Below, in pieces: positions 54,733 through 64,000 of a DNA stretch of 64,000 bases; position 1 is the first letter of the stretch, and each line of letters begins with the position of its first letter. A program made the position numbers and the translations under genes. Under the pieces are notes generated by a model. That model was not told the DNA's origin. It saw only the letters and a program-made list of their open reading frames with translations, and searched no databases. Source of the DNA: Anastrepha obliqua (lineage: Eukaryota > Arthropoda > Insecta > Diptera > Tephritidae); assembly GCF_027943255.1 (NCBI RefSeq), contig NC_072893.1, positions 9,424,001-9,488,000 on the forward strand, written 5' to 3'.

Positions 54733-56202
54733 AATAAAGAAATTATATTGAGTGATGACTTTTGACCTTTACGTCCGCCATTGCTTGTCTGTTTTTATAC
54801 AGCAGCTCTACACTTCACAACTTTCAATTATGATTGACGTACTGCACTATTTGTAAAAAATGTAAATAATCCGATAGCATGATTAATTTTGTGTCACTTT
54901 GTATGATAAGCAAAATGTGTCTTTAAAGTATGCCTTCCTCCATAGGCTTAAACTTTTTATTCAATTTCAACTTTTGCTCATTACGAGCTGGCATATCTCG
55001 AATTTGCTATTAAATAAGTTTGCACTTTTCATTTCGAATTAATAAAGCAATAAATTTGGCATTTTATTATAGCGGGTTCTTAAAGAATTTTAATGATTGT
55101 CTTCAGTCTTTCTTGTGCTTCTCCATAAAAATTTCATTATTTTTCTTTCACCATAGATATTAACTGTCATTTTTGCCATCGAAAATACTCCTAAGCCAAT
55201 CAATGCTACCGTCGAAAATTCTCTTAATTCAATTAAATTATGAGAATTATATCTGGTCGTCAATCCTCATCCTGTAATTATTTCGAATTAAGCCGTTAGT
55301 CCCGATTAAAGCCACATGTGTCTAGCCTATAAGCGACCAGTTTAAGGCACTGGACAGCTGGAAAACTGTCCACGAATTTTACCATAAATTCAACAGCTGA
55401 GTTACCTACAATAGCTTAGGTGTAGAAGATAAAGATTATTAGTAAAGCAAAGGTAAATTTGGCATGCGTGCAACTAGAAGTCCCTCACCATACTATCCGA
55501 CAAGCAGAAAATTTATTGAGTAACAAATTACGAAACCGTCGCCTGCAGAATTAGAGCTGCGCTACGCGTGCCGGATATTTTGCTCCTCGCTAAGCAAAGT
55601 CATCTTACTGAGTCCAAAACCGAATAGCCCATTACCTTCATTTGCAAAATTTCAAATTCCATAGCATAAAGATGCCGCGTTCCACTCTACACTGAACACT
55701 CGGCTTGCTTTTAATTACCGAACTTTGTGAACCAATTAATTAAGTTTATATTATAAGTTTTTGTGTTTCCTTAGGCTTAACTCCAACTAACTAACTTTAT
55801 TCGAATTTCTTGCAATTAAATATGTATTTTTGGCAATAAGATGCGCGGAAGGCGTTTAACAGCTAATGACCCAGCGCATGTCATAATTTCCGTTGCAAGT
55901 CGAAACTTTACCATGCACTTAGCCAAGAAACTTAAGCAAATTTTTTCCTTAAGTCTACCGACCTGATTGCTGCTACTTTTGCTGCCAATTTGCGCGCAAT
56001 GACCCGCGCTAAAAGGTAAGAAGAAGCTTTAGTCGTTTTAAAATTTCGCACTCACGTAATTATCGGCGGACGAGTGTCACAGCAATGGGAGGCCAACAAT
56101 GCAAACAAAGGAAATAAAGTAATTAGTAACGCCAGTTTAGCTGTGTAAAAATAAAAAGTCCTGGGCAAGCATGACAATTTGTGATCAAAGTAAATATAGA
56201 TA
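54733..56202. other. AT-rich non-coding stretch
   Basis: No gene or repeat family recognised over about 1.5 kb. This is the longest stretch in the window without a transposon signature that I can name. Confidence 0.4.
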
Positions 56203-56204
56203 TG

Positions 56205-57244
56205 CAGGGCTGCCCATATTCGACGGACCCATCTGGCAACCCTGTATCATTTGACAGGGCCGTCAGATCGCTTAATGACATACCGCGTTGGAAGCGTCAG
56301 TCCAAGCAGATTTTTACCATGGAACAGTACACGCCACGCGAGCGCTCCTAAATTGTTGAAATTTACATTCAACAAAAGAAGTCAATTGTGAAAACTTAAC
56401 GTGCGTATAAAAAATTAAATAATGTGAGAAGTGCGCCGTCTAAGAACACCATTAAACGTTTGTACGAAAGGTTTTCGACTGGTGATGCCCTTTCTAATCC
56501 AAAGAGGCCAAATCAAAACCGACCAAGGCGATCGGATGAGAATATTGCTCTTGTACAGGCCAATGTTGAGACGTCACCAAGGACATCCCAAAATCGCCGT
56601 ATTTACGCCACTGGAAATCCTTACGAAATTCAAGAGGTACCTCTTTACGACGAAAAAGTCACTGTTTGGTGCGACGTTAGTGGGAAAACGATTATTGGTC
56701 CGTTTTTCTTCGAAAATGAAGATGGTCAAGCTATTACCGTCAATCAGGAGCGTTATCGAGATATGATAACCACTTTTGTGATGCCAATTATTCGTCGAAA
56801 GCGTATGAGGCAGTTCTGGTTTCAACAAGACGGCGCTCCACCACACCCAGCTCGCACCAGAATCGATTTTTTTAAGAAATTGTTTCCTCGTCGTTTGATG
56901 TCGAAAAATGGCGATTTAGACTGGTCACCGCCACCGTTCGCCCGATTTAACGCCACCTGACTTCTTCTTGTGGAGATATTTAAAATCAAAGGTTTATATT
57001 AATAAGCCAAAGACCATAGAAGAGCTCAGGAACAACAAGCGTGAGAAAATAGCCGCTATTCCAGCCGAAATGTTAGCTAAAACTATAGGAAATGCGGCCA
57101 TTTGAGAGATATCATATTCGAAAAGTGATGTCAACAAATCTACTTGAACCAAATGAAATGATTATTATCGTCAACATAAAAAAAATTGTGTTTTTCTTTG
57201 ATTTAAAAAAAACCACATGGGTCCGTCGAATATGGGCAACCCAG
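56205..57244 (+). mobile_element. DD41D transposon (family F4), decayed, copy 2
   Basis: The left end CAGGGCTGCCCATATTCGAC and the right end (reverse complement CTGGGTTGCCCATATTCGAC) match. GGCAACCCTG lies just inside the left tip, in inverted orientation, as in copy 1. TA follows the right end (57245-57246); the left flank is TG. The 5' leader agrees with copy 1 and with family F1. Confidence 0.85.
56320..57122 (+). pseudogene. DD41D transposase pseudogene (F4 copy 2)
   Basis: The frame begins MEQYTPRERS-stop at 56321 with two early TAA codons. It is open from 56424 to 56960: MRSAPSKNTIKRLYERF (HTH), RRSDENIALVQANVETSPRT. An internal deletion removes the second HTH and the first Asp. VTVWCDVSGKTIIGPFFFEN and FWFQQDGAPPHPARTRIDFF (second Asp) follow. 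A frameshift near 56940 precedes PPDFFLWRYLKSKVY (third Asp). The end (RDIIFEK) is degraded. Confidence 0.85.
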
Positions 57245-57246
57245 TA

Positions 57247-57603
57247 TACACATATGCTACATGTAAGTAGGTAAAATATTTTATCATTGGTGAATGGAAA
57301 ATATGTAGAGTAAAATTCTTGCCTTACTTCGGATCTTTGCATGATCAATGCATTCTATTCTTAAAGCTCTTACTGGAGATGTTCCTATATATTTGAGTAA
57401 ACCTATTCTGCGTAAATTAATTGTCATATTTACAAAAAAAAATGCAAGACTTTTATAATGTACGACGTGGTGTATGATTAACATTACTGACATGAAATGT
57501 AGTCATGTGGAATAGGTGGTGGTGGTAGATTAGTAAGCACTTCCACATTTTTGTAGAATGCGGAAAATTGCTGATTTGACCAATTGTCATATACACGAAA
57601 GAT
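57247..57603. other. non-coding stretch
   Basis: No feature is supported. Short minus frames across it have no motif. Confidence 0.3.
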
Positions 57604-58345
57604 GGTTTGGTTAGGTTACTCTCGTTGTCCACTGTGAGACACACTCAGGCCCATAGCCCATTGTGATGCTGGATGAAAAACTTGTCTTTAGCTCTCCTAA
57701 AACAAGTTTGAACTTTTAAAAAAACTTCACAAGCTCCCTGATTTAGGATCTTTAGAGCAGGACATTTCTCATTCACTGCAATTTTCTCAAAAATAAGTAG
57801 CTTACAAATCTGTGTACTCATCAGTCAACTTGGTCTCAAGTCGCGCTAGTTCATTGATCATGCAGTTGCTCTCAATGTGGTTATAGCCAGGGATCCATAA
57901 AATATTTGGGCAAAATGAGTCAATCATCCCGTTAACAGATGCGGATTTAAAGGATTTTATCGCCACCTGACTATCAGTGAAAATCGACGGTGTATAGCCT
58001 TCATATGCCTGCAGGAGAGGATCCTGGACACAGGTACCTGTTGTGTCTTCGGACATAAACGCGGCTCTACCCAGAAGTTATACTTTTATGGTCCGAAGGT
58101 AGAATTAGTCGAGGTGCAGGATTGTTATAGTATTAGTGGGAGCGTGCCTCACCTACCATTGGTGTGACGGCATCTCTGAGATGTTTCTGAAATTGTGATT
58201 TCAACCTTCTTCGAAAAAAAAAAATATCTCCAATATCCCTTCTCACTGTAGTGGTACGTTACGGCTTTTATTACTGCCATCAATTCAGAATGGAAAACGA
58301 GACAGTAGTTGGCAAGCTGAAAGCTGAAGGGGATACGGTACACTG
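57604..58345 (-). pseudogene. RNase H non-LTR fragment with AACCTAACC tail
   Basis: Minus-strand blocks: CLVFHSELMAVIKAVTYH (58343-58149, RNase H Glu region), then SIFTDSQVAIKSFKSAS (Asp motif) and ILWIPGYNHIESNCMINELA (58056-57802) with WIPGYNHIE in place of WVPGHRNIE. Near 57605 the minus strand gives GTAACCTAACCAAACC, comparable to the tails at 14361 and 28378. So this is another 5'-truncated copy. It has frameshifts. Confidence 0.68.
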
Positions 58346-59279
58346 GCTTCTATTGTTTCTGCACTCAGTCCCCGGAGATTCCAGCATACCTTCTATATAT
58401 CTGGTACTATAGCGCGAAGAAAGTTGAGACATCTCGACCGGATGCGGATAAAAGTACATTCGCTCAGCCCCACCCAGCTCTATCTTGGGTTTGTTAAGAG
58501 AAATGAGTTTGTATGAAGTCCTGTAATGAGTAGAGGGCGCGAAAGTGCAAACCTTATTTTCATTCATTCATTCATTCAATGCTTTCGATGGTGTGGTCGA
58601 CATTGAAGCTTGTGAACTCTTTTAATGTTTAGACTCAAGATTTTGCATACGGAAGAAAGCACCCAACACCACAAAAAAAAATTTAATCAGCTCGGTGTTT
58701 GAGCCATTTCACACTTACACTTTAGAAATTGTTGATCGAAATTCTTCAACAAATTCTGACTCAAAGTTTAAGATTTGCTTCAGAATTTATTGAATTTTTA
58801 TTTTAATTTACATAAAGTTGGAAACTTAGGTGTACTCGTATATGATTTTTGTAGGAAGGGAACTAAACTTCCATAGAAAAATTATTAAAATTAAATTATA
58901 AATCAAGTCAAGGAGTCTATCAGCTGAAGCTGTTTAACGCAGTGTATAAAAACAGGCAAAAAGTAAGAGGAAGTCTTTCTTGAATCCAAGGTATGTTTGA
59001 AATGAATCGCTAATTTGGTTGGTGTTTGGTGCCAGTCGAATCTTGAGATCGCAGAGATTGGATGAGTTGGGTTGTGACTAAAGCTGAGACCCAGAGATTT
59101 AAGTATGCCTCCGAGATTTACCATTTATACCGAGATCTCATTGAGAACGGTTGGATATTATACCATGATCACGACTCAGTCCGCGATGGTACCAGAGTCT
59201 TAAGTACAAAAAGGTCTCTTAAAATTGCCGAACTTAACTTAAAGGGGCGATATCACTTCTTGCTCCTTTTATATTCTCT
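58346..59279. other. non-coding stretch
   Basis: No supported gene. A short direct CATT repeat lies at 58559-58577. AGGCAAAAAGTAAGAGGAA near 58952 looks like a single decayed end of the GGGCAAAAAG mariner family, without the rest. Confidence 0.35.
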
Positions 59280-59292
59280 AAGGTGAAATCCA

Positions 59293-59612
59293 GGCCGCCG
59301 TAGCCGAATGGGTTGGTCCGTGATTACCATTCGGAATTCACAGAGATGTCGTTGGTTCGAATCTCGGTGAAGGCAAAATTAATAAAAACATTTTTCTAAT
59401 ATCGGTTGCCCCTCGGCAGGCAATGGCAAACCTCCGAGTGTATTTCTGCCATGAAAAAGCACCTCATAAAAATATCTGCCGCTCGGAGTCGGCTTGAAAC
59501 TATAGTTCTCTCCATTTGTGGAACAACATCAAGACGCAAACCACAAAAGGAAGGAGGAGCTCGGCCAAACACCTAACAGAAGTGTACATGCCAATTATTT
59601 ATTTTTTATTTT
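59293..59612 (+). repeat. full-length tRNA-derived SINE with target duplication
   Basis: The head GCCGCCGTAGCCGAATGGGT contains a pol III A box (TAGCCGAATGG, 59301-59311). GGTTCGAATCT at 59354-59364 is the B box. The body ends in TTTGTGGAACAACATC, GGAGCTCGGCCAAACACC and an AT-rich tail. The insertion is flanked by AAGGTGAAATCC (59280-59291) and AAGATGAAATCC (59613-59624), a 12-bp duplication with one difference. The tRNA-like part would be transcribed by RNA polymerase III, and movement depends on a LINE in trans (established for SINEs). Fragments occur at 4355, 24525, 24644 and 25425. Confidence 0.9.
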
Positions 59613-59814
59613 AAGATGAAATCCCACCTCAAAGGAACTAATGCTCATGGTGATTCCAATTCTAGGAACAAAACTGGACTTATTGTGTAGAGTTAGAGAG
59701 AGACTGTTGATATTACTTGACTGAGAAGGTTGATAATAAAGTTTGCGAAACTTCTTTCGACTTACTCAAATAGATTTAAATTTTTTTTTCTAAGTAATCT
59801 TCTAAGGGGGTTTT

Positions 59815-60225
59815 CTTCTCAGGTGGATTTCTAGAGAAGTGTGTTGCTGAGGTCGGCAATGCCTGGGAGGGACTCTCGCCTAAGCTCATCCCTGCTTCGG
59901 AGATCCATAGAAGACCCACAGCCCGCATTTGGCTGCCGAAGGTGCAGCTGGAGGGTCCGAATATTCTGCATAGCCTCAAACTTCAAAACCCTGAGGTTCC
60001 TATGGACAACTGGTCTATGCTCAATTTGGGAGTCCTCAGAAAAATAGCTTCACTGCACTGCTGTTTATTTCTGAAGAGTCCCTGAAAGTACTCGAGGAAA
60101 AGAAGCACAAACCTCGTTTTGGCTTCAGGGTGGCCAAACTTAAGATCTTCCCCGCGTCTGGTGCTTCGGATGGCGACATGGACGGATTAGAGGAAGTAGC
60201 TAATCTGCTCGACGAACTGTGACAG
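59815..60225 (+). pseudogene. ORF1 C-terminal domain (DUF4780-like) of a non-LTR retroelement
   Basis: The plus strand reads FLEKCVAEVGNAWEGLSPKL, IHRRPTARIWLPKVQLEGPN and LKLQNPEVPMDNWSMLNLGV. A frameshift follows, then LFISEESLKVLEEKKHKPRF GFRVAKLKIFP and a stop near 60221. The pattern (AWEG, IPR-like linker, W/LPK, LKxQNPxxPxxxW, L...L.EE) resembles the domain found at the end of ORF1 in many insect non-LTR elements. It leads directly, at ~60360, into RNase H of the same type of element. Confidence 0.6.
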
Positions 60226-60349
60226 CCGCGGTACCCGAAGCCAAGAGCTCCATGAAATCTTCGGAGCTTGGGCAGGCCATAAAACCGGCTAAGTTGAGCA
60301 TGCTTTAACAAAGTAATCTTAAGGGTAACTCAGATTAATACCACGCTTG

Positions 60350-60880
60350 TTTAGCCAAGGATAACTTTTGTGTCATCCGAAACTAGTAAACTCCTGTAAG
60401 GAGGAGATCAAATCTTTTGGGTATGCAGGTAACATTTCTCTAATATGGGTTCCAGGACATAGGAACATAGAAGGAAATGAAATAGCTGATGAGCTTGCCA
60501 GAAAGAAGGTTGAATTGACCTCTGAGACCTCCTACCTGGGCATCGGCATCCCCATGACAGTTGTTAAAGGAGAACTGCAAAAATTATTTCTTAGGATGGA
60601 CCTCCGTTTTTTCATGTGGTATTTCAAAAAACCCTTTGGCCCCAGTATAAAAGGCGTAGGACGCAGAAAGTCTTGTGGACTTCACGCCATTCAACTTACA
60701 AACTCGCTGCTGTGCTTAGCGGTCATTGGACGATCGGTACGCACGCAAAAAAGCTAGGGCTACCATTTAATCACCATTGCAGAAGCTGTGGAAGTCTGAT
60801 GGAAGTCTCATAATGATATCAAAAAGGCGCTTCAGTGCTATTGAGGAGTGCCAGACTGGCAATTTCATCACGTCACAGTT
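60350..60880 (+). pseudogene. RNase H end of a non-LTR retroelement and its 3' end
   Basis: The frame from 60368 contains ISLIWVPGHRNIEGNEIADE and LARKKVELTS, then becomes RxxVLWTSRHSTYKLAAVLS and GHWTIGTHAKKLGLPFNHHC RSCGSLMEVS after frameshifts. The zinc motif is cut short. The 3' end TATCAAAAAGGCGCTTCAGT is shared with 3433-3505. The endonuclease, RT and first half of RNase H are missing: only ~130 bp separate ORF1-like coding from RNase H, so a large internal deletion joined them. Confidence 0.72.
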
Positions 60881-60929
60881 TTAAGTATAATGCCAATGCA
60901 GATAGTCCTTATTTTAAATTAAATTAAGG

Positions 60930-61669
60930 GGGGAGCCTGCTTTAGAGGCTTCAAAAAATCGATTTTTTCGTGGTTTTTTTTTGGGAAGGAAAGAAATATT
61001 CGATTGAAGCGAAAACTTCAGGTTTTATTGTTATATATAATATTTCAACAGTCTTCTCAAATTTTTTCATTAAAATATATGTCATATTATGTCCGGTACA
61101 AGCATTTTGCCGAGGCGCCTCGAGTGTGCATGTGCCGTGCGGCGGGAAAGATGCGGGTCGCAATTTTCATCTGAAACCAAAAACTTAAAAAAATTTTTAT
61201 TTTAGTGTAGTATAACTTCTAGTTAAACCAAGAAAATTAAACAAAAAGTGGGAAATTCAACAATTTTTTGCTAATTAAAAAAAAATTAATTTTTTTGCAA
61301 AAACAAATTCACTTTAGATTGTTTAAAAATGGGTTAATCATAACTTTCTTAAGGTTTTTTAGGTTCAACTAGAAGATATTAATTTAATTCCGAATACAAT
61401 CAATGTAATTTCATAGAGCGTTTAACTTTTTCTCTATCCTTTCCGCCAATTAGGAAAAATCGTAAAAATAAAAAAACCGAGAAATCGCGCTTCGAGCGAT
61501 CCGGCCGCTCGTATACCTGCTCGACGCTTGCTCACAGTTTCTTCTGTAACTCCGAAAATATTTTGAATTTGCTTCTGAAATTTTGAGGGCACATTCTTGG
61601 ATGGTTTGGGAAGGCATTTATGCAAAAAAAAATCGATTTTTTGAAGCCTCTAAAGCAGGCTTCCCCCTT
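60930..61669 (-). mobile_element. TTAA-flanked non-autonomous repeat, copy 2 with matching ends
   Basis: TTAA at about 60924-60927 precedes GGGGGGAGCCTGCTTTAGAG. At the other end GCAGGCTTCCCCC is followed by TTAA. Both ends carry GCCTCTAAAGCAGGCT and AAAATCGATTTTT in inverted orientation, so TIRs are about 40 bp. The interior matches copy 1 (5092-5731) in opposite orientation. No coding region. TTAA targets occur in piggyBac and Kolobok superfamilies; the G-rich tip does not decide between them for me. Confidence 0.8.
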
Positions 61670-61673
61670 AATT

Positions 61674-62564
61674 GTTTTCTTCGAAAATGAACAGACTTGT
61701 GTAAACTGGTCAAAAAAATTTTTTTTGTATTCTTTGCGCATTTCAAATTACCTTATATTTCATCACTGTTACTAATTATTCAACGCTACAAGCAAAAATA
61801 ATTCTTCTGATACTCTCATTTAAAGCTACCCACTGGTTTTTGGCTGATTTTTTTCTAAAGAGGTGTTTACTGAAGTGTTTACATGTGGCTACAATTTGCG
61901 CAAATTTTATTTTACTAAGCCATGCACGACTGACTGATAGACTGCATACTTGCACACAGATACGTTGTGGAAAGTAAATACAGCGAAGAGTAGCAAACTA
62001 GTTTTAATCTGCAATTGTAAGCCAGTGAACTTAGGGCAGGCAATCAAAACAGGAAACTACGTGACTGCTGTAGGTTGTAAACATAGAACTTGAACATTCA
62101 GTGACCTCCAGGACAGCCTTACTCTATTGCAGCCAATGAAGTAACAATGTAATATTATGTAGTCTTTAGCCGAAACAGAACAACTGTGAGAAGAGAAGCA
62201 TAAAAGAGAAGATGAGAAAAAAAGTGCGAAGCATTTATCTTTGCCTCGAATGGCGGCAAAGTTTGCCGCTCAACTATTTACGCCAAGGGAATAATGAAAT
62301 ATGTCGATGCACAAACCGGATAATAGTGGGGTAAATTTATGTTATGGACTCAGGTTTATACAAAAACAACTCTGCTGAAGGTAAATAGGGTAATTGACTA
62401 TAGTCGATGGCGGCACCTTCGAGAGTGTGGGTAACTCTACTACTGAACTTGGGTTAGATGCTGCGCTTGGTTATAGATATTCCAGTGGAAATCCCACAAT
62501 TTTTATCGTGCGGGAAGTAGTAGTAGTAGTGGGGAGAGACGGATATAAAAGTTGATAAATGTAA
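61674..62564. other. non-coding stretch
   Basis: No gene recognised. A short (TAG)n run lies at 62518-62530. Confidence 0.35.
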
Positions 62565-62566
62565 TA

Positions 62567-63815
62567 TTAGGTAGTCGAAAAAGTCTTTTCGTATTTTGTC
62601 AATAGATGTCGTTGGAGTCATCTATATCCAGTGCTACCAATCACATTGTGTCATACTATGTGGTGTTAGAAAGGTGACATTTTAAGCTTCATTTAACCAA
62701 AAAAAAAAATGGAATTCGGAGAAGTTGAAAAAAGCTATACCTGTTCAAAAATGAGTGAAAATAATGAATAAATTCGATATATTTTGAAATTTTTGTATAA
62801 AAAAGGGAAGAATGCCACGCAAGCCACCAATGAAATTTGTGCAGTTTACGGAGACGATGCTTTATCAGTTCGTGTAGCACAACAATGGTTCGCTCGTTCT
62901 GGAAGTTTCGATGTGAAAGATGCACCTCGCTCCGGTCGACCTATCGTTGAAAAAGTCGATGAAACTATGGAAAAGATTGACCAAGACCGTTACATAAGCT
63001 GCCATGACATCGCCAAGGCACTAAACATTCATCATCAAACGGTTTTGAACAATTTAAAAAAGGCTGGTTACAAAAAGAAGCTGGACGTTTGGGTACCACA
63101 TGAATTGTCTGTGAAAAATTTAATGGACCGAATTAACATCTGCGATTCTTTGCTGAAACGAAATGAAATCGAACCATTTCTGAAGCGAATGGTAACAGGA
63201 GACGAAAAGTGGATCAAATACGACAATAATGTGCGAAAAGGATCATGGCGCAAGGTTGGTGAAGCTCAACAAATGGTCGGAAAGGCAGGATTGACGCCTC
63301 GAAAGGTTATGCTGTGTGTTTGATGGGAATGGGAAAGGAATCATCCACTATGAGCTGCTCCAGACTGCTCGAACGATTGATTCTACACTTTACTGTCAAC
63401 AACTGATGAGATTGAAGCAAGCAATCGAAAAAAACGGCCAGAACTGATCAGCAGAAAGGGCGTCGTCTTCCATCAGGACAACGCAAAACTCGGCAAAAAC
63501 TGGGAGAGCTTGGCTGGGAAGTTTTGATGTATCCACCATATAGCCCTGACCTCGCACCATCGGACTACCATTTGTTTCGGTCAATGCACAACTCTCTTAA
63601 TGGAGAAAAGTTGGCTTCAAGTGAAGCCTGTAAAAATTACTTGTCGCAGTTTTTCGCTGAGAAACCACAAAAGTTTTACACTGATGGAATAATGTCTCTA
63701 GAAGAAAAATGACAAAAGGTGGTCGACCAAAATGGTGCATATTTGGTTTAATAAAGTTCATTATAAGTATAAAAAAAATGAGTTGAAGTTTGATTAGAAA
63801 TACGAAAAGACTGTC
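62567..63815 (+). mobile_element. mariner DD34D (TTAGGTAGTCGAAAAAG-TIR), right tip lost
   Basis: TA at 62565-62566 precedes TTAGGTAGTCGAAAAAGTCT and TTTCGTATTTTGTC. On the right, AAATACGAAAAGACT (63803-63815 region) matches the inner part of that TIR in reverse complement, but the outer ~17 bp are replaced by unrelated sequence. The copy is therefore single-ended. Confidence 0.75.
62750..63760 (+). pseudogene. mariner DD34D transposase pseudogene
   Basis: MSENNE-stop (62751) is followed by an open block 62784-63323: KFLYKKGKNATQATNEICAV, RVAQQWFARSGSFDVKDAPR, NIHHQTVLNNLKKAGYKKKL, MVTGDEKWIKYDN (first Asp) and TPRKVMLCV. A frameshift at 63323 leads to YELLQTARTIDSTLYCQQLM. VVFHQDNAKL (second Asp) lies near 63470. 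A small deletion with frameshift removes part of the spacing before VLMYPPYSPDLAPSDYHLFR (third Asp, 63524-63580). The end, FYTDGIMSLEEK, has a TGA in place of Trp. Non-functional. Confidence 0.85.
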
Positions 63816-64000
63816 AAACGAGATTTGTCTTGACCGTAGGTTATGCGTTATGAGCCCGTGTGGCTTACATGTCAAAGATGTTTATGTGAAAGTTGTACTT
63901 TTTGCATTTTTTTCGAAATACGAAGCACCTAAACTACAAAGTTAGTATTGTGCAGGCAGTTTAGGTGTGTCATTCTTCAACAGACAGATTGTCATGGTAA

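Noticed and set aside
54780..56200. Hidden host gene in the longest transposon-free stretch
   Set aside because: No open frame of note and AT-rich composition throughout; introns or regulatory DNA remain possible but cannot be shown.
59293..59364. Possible genuine tRNA gene
   Set aside because: A and B boxes are present, but the sequence continues as a SINE body with target duplications, has fragments elsewhere, and lacks a clear cloverleaf acceptor closure.
1..64000. Bacterial-type systems (CRISPR, operons, toxin-antitoxin, phage)
   Set aside because: No regularly spaced direct repeats with unique spacers, no operon-like gene packing; all coding remnants are eukaryotic transposons.

Overview
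The window looks like an intergenic or heterochromatin-leaning, AT-rich stretch of a higher dipteran genome, most likely a tephritid fruit fly. Three things point there. Several Tc1/mariner elements carry the D,D(41)D signature of the rosa group, first named from Ceratitis rosa. There are also mariner DD34D, piggyBac and RNase H-bearing non-LTR retroelements, and a tRNA-derived SINE of a type I associate with tephritids. The species is inference. I found no convincing host gene, no rRNA or genuine tRNA gene, no CRISPR array and no bacterial operon. Nearly every coding-like stretch is transposon-derived, and all but one are broken.

Layout. 1-7.9 kb: a TTAA-flanked piggyBac-type non-autonomous element (810-1524), a long-TIR DNA element with remnants of an insect protein family of unknown role (1720-3423), one copy of a second TTAA-flanked repeat (5092-5731), a pogo/Tigger-like end and a maT-like pseudogene (6990-7901). 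9-20 kb: an apparently intact DD41D transposon (9017-10333), mariner copies, a nested retroelement-in-transposon (12972-15071), retroelement fragments and a mariner with a composition switch (18859-20028). 21-24 kb: a broken piggyBac element. 26-34.9 kb: mariner copy 2, an RNase H retroelement, a rearranged DD41D element with an internal inverted duplication (28675-30076), a near-perfect foldback palindrome (31159-31823) and two more DD41D deletion copies. 35-41 kb: decayed mariner and Tc1 copies. 40974-43117: a young-looking element with ~153-bp near-identical TIRs, coding for fused ends of a protein family of unknown function. 43.7-47.2 kb: RT and mariner remnants. 48351-49306: a perfect ~190-copy GAATA tract. 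49.5-54.1 kb: a Loa/R1-like retroelement and two neighbouring mariners. 56-64 kb: a DD41D relic, retroelement pieces, a full SINE with target duplication, the inverted partner of the TTAA repeat and a final mariner.

How it fits together. The window records repeated invasion by Tc1/mariner families. Four DD41D families (called F1-F4 here) occur in seven copies. One DD34D mariner family occurs in four copies and at least five other DD34D lineages are present. Insertions are nested and adjacent. Only F1 at 9017-10333 keeps an uninterrupted transposase, all three catalytic aspartates, matching TIRs and a TA duplication. It is the only element here that could plausibly still move and mobilise related copies. 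The most interesting structures are the 40974-43117 element, the terminal-repeat exchange between F1 and F4, the inverted end replacement in the 28675-30076 copy, and the nested insertion at 13179-14377.
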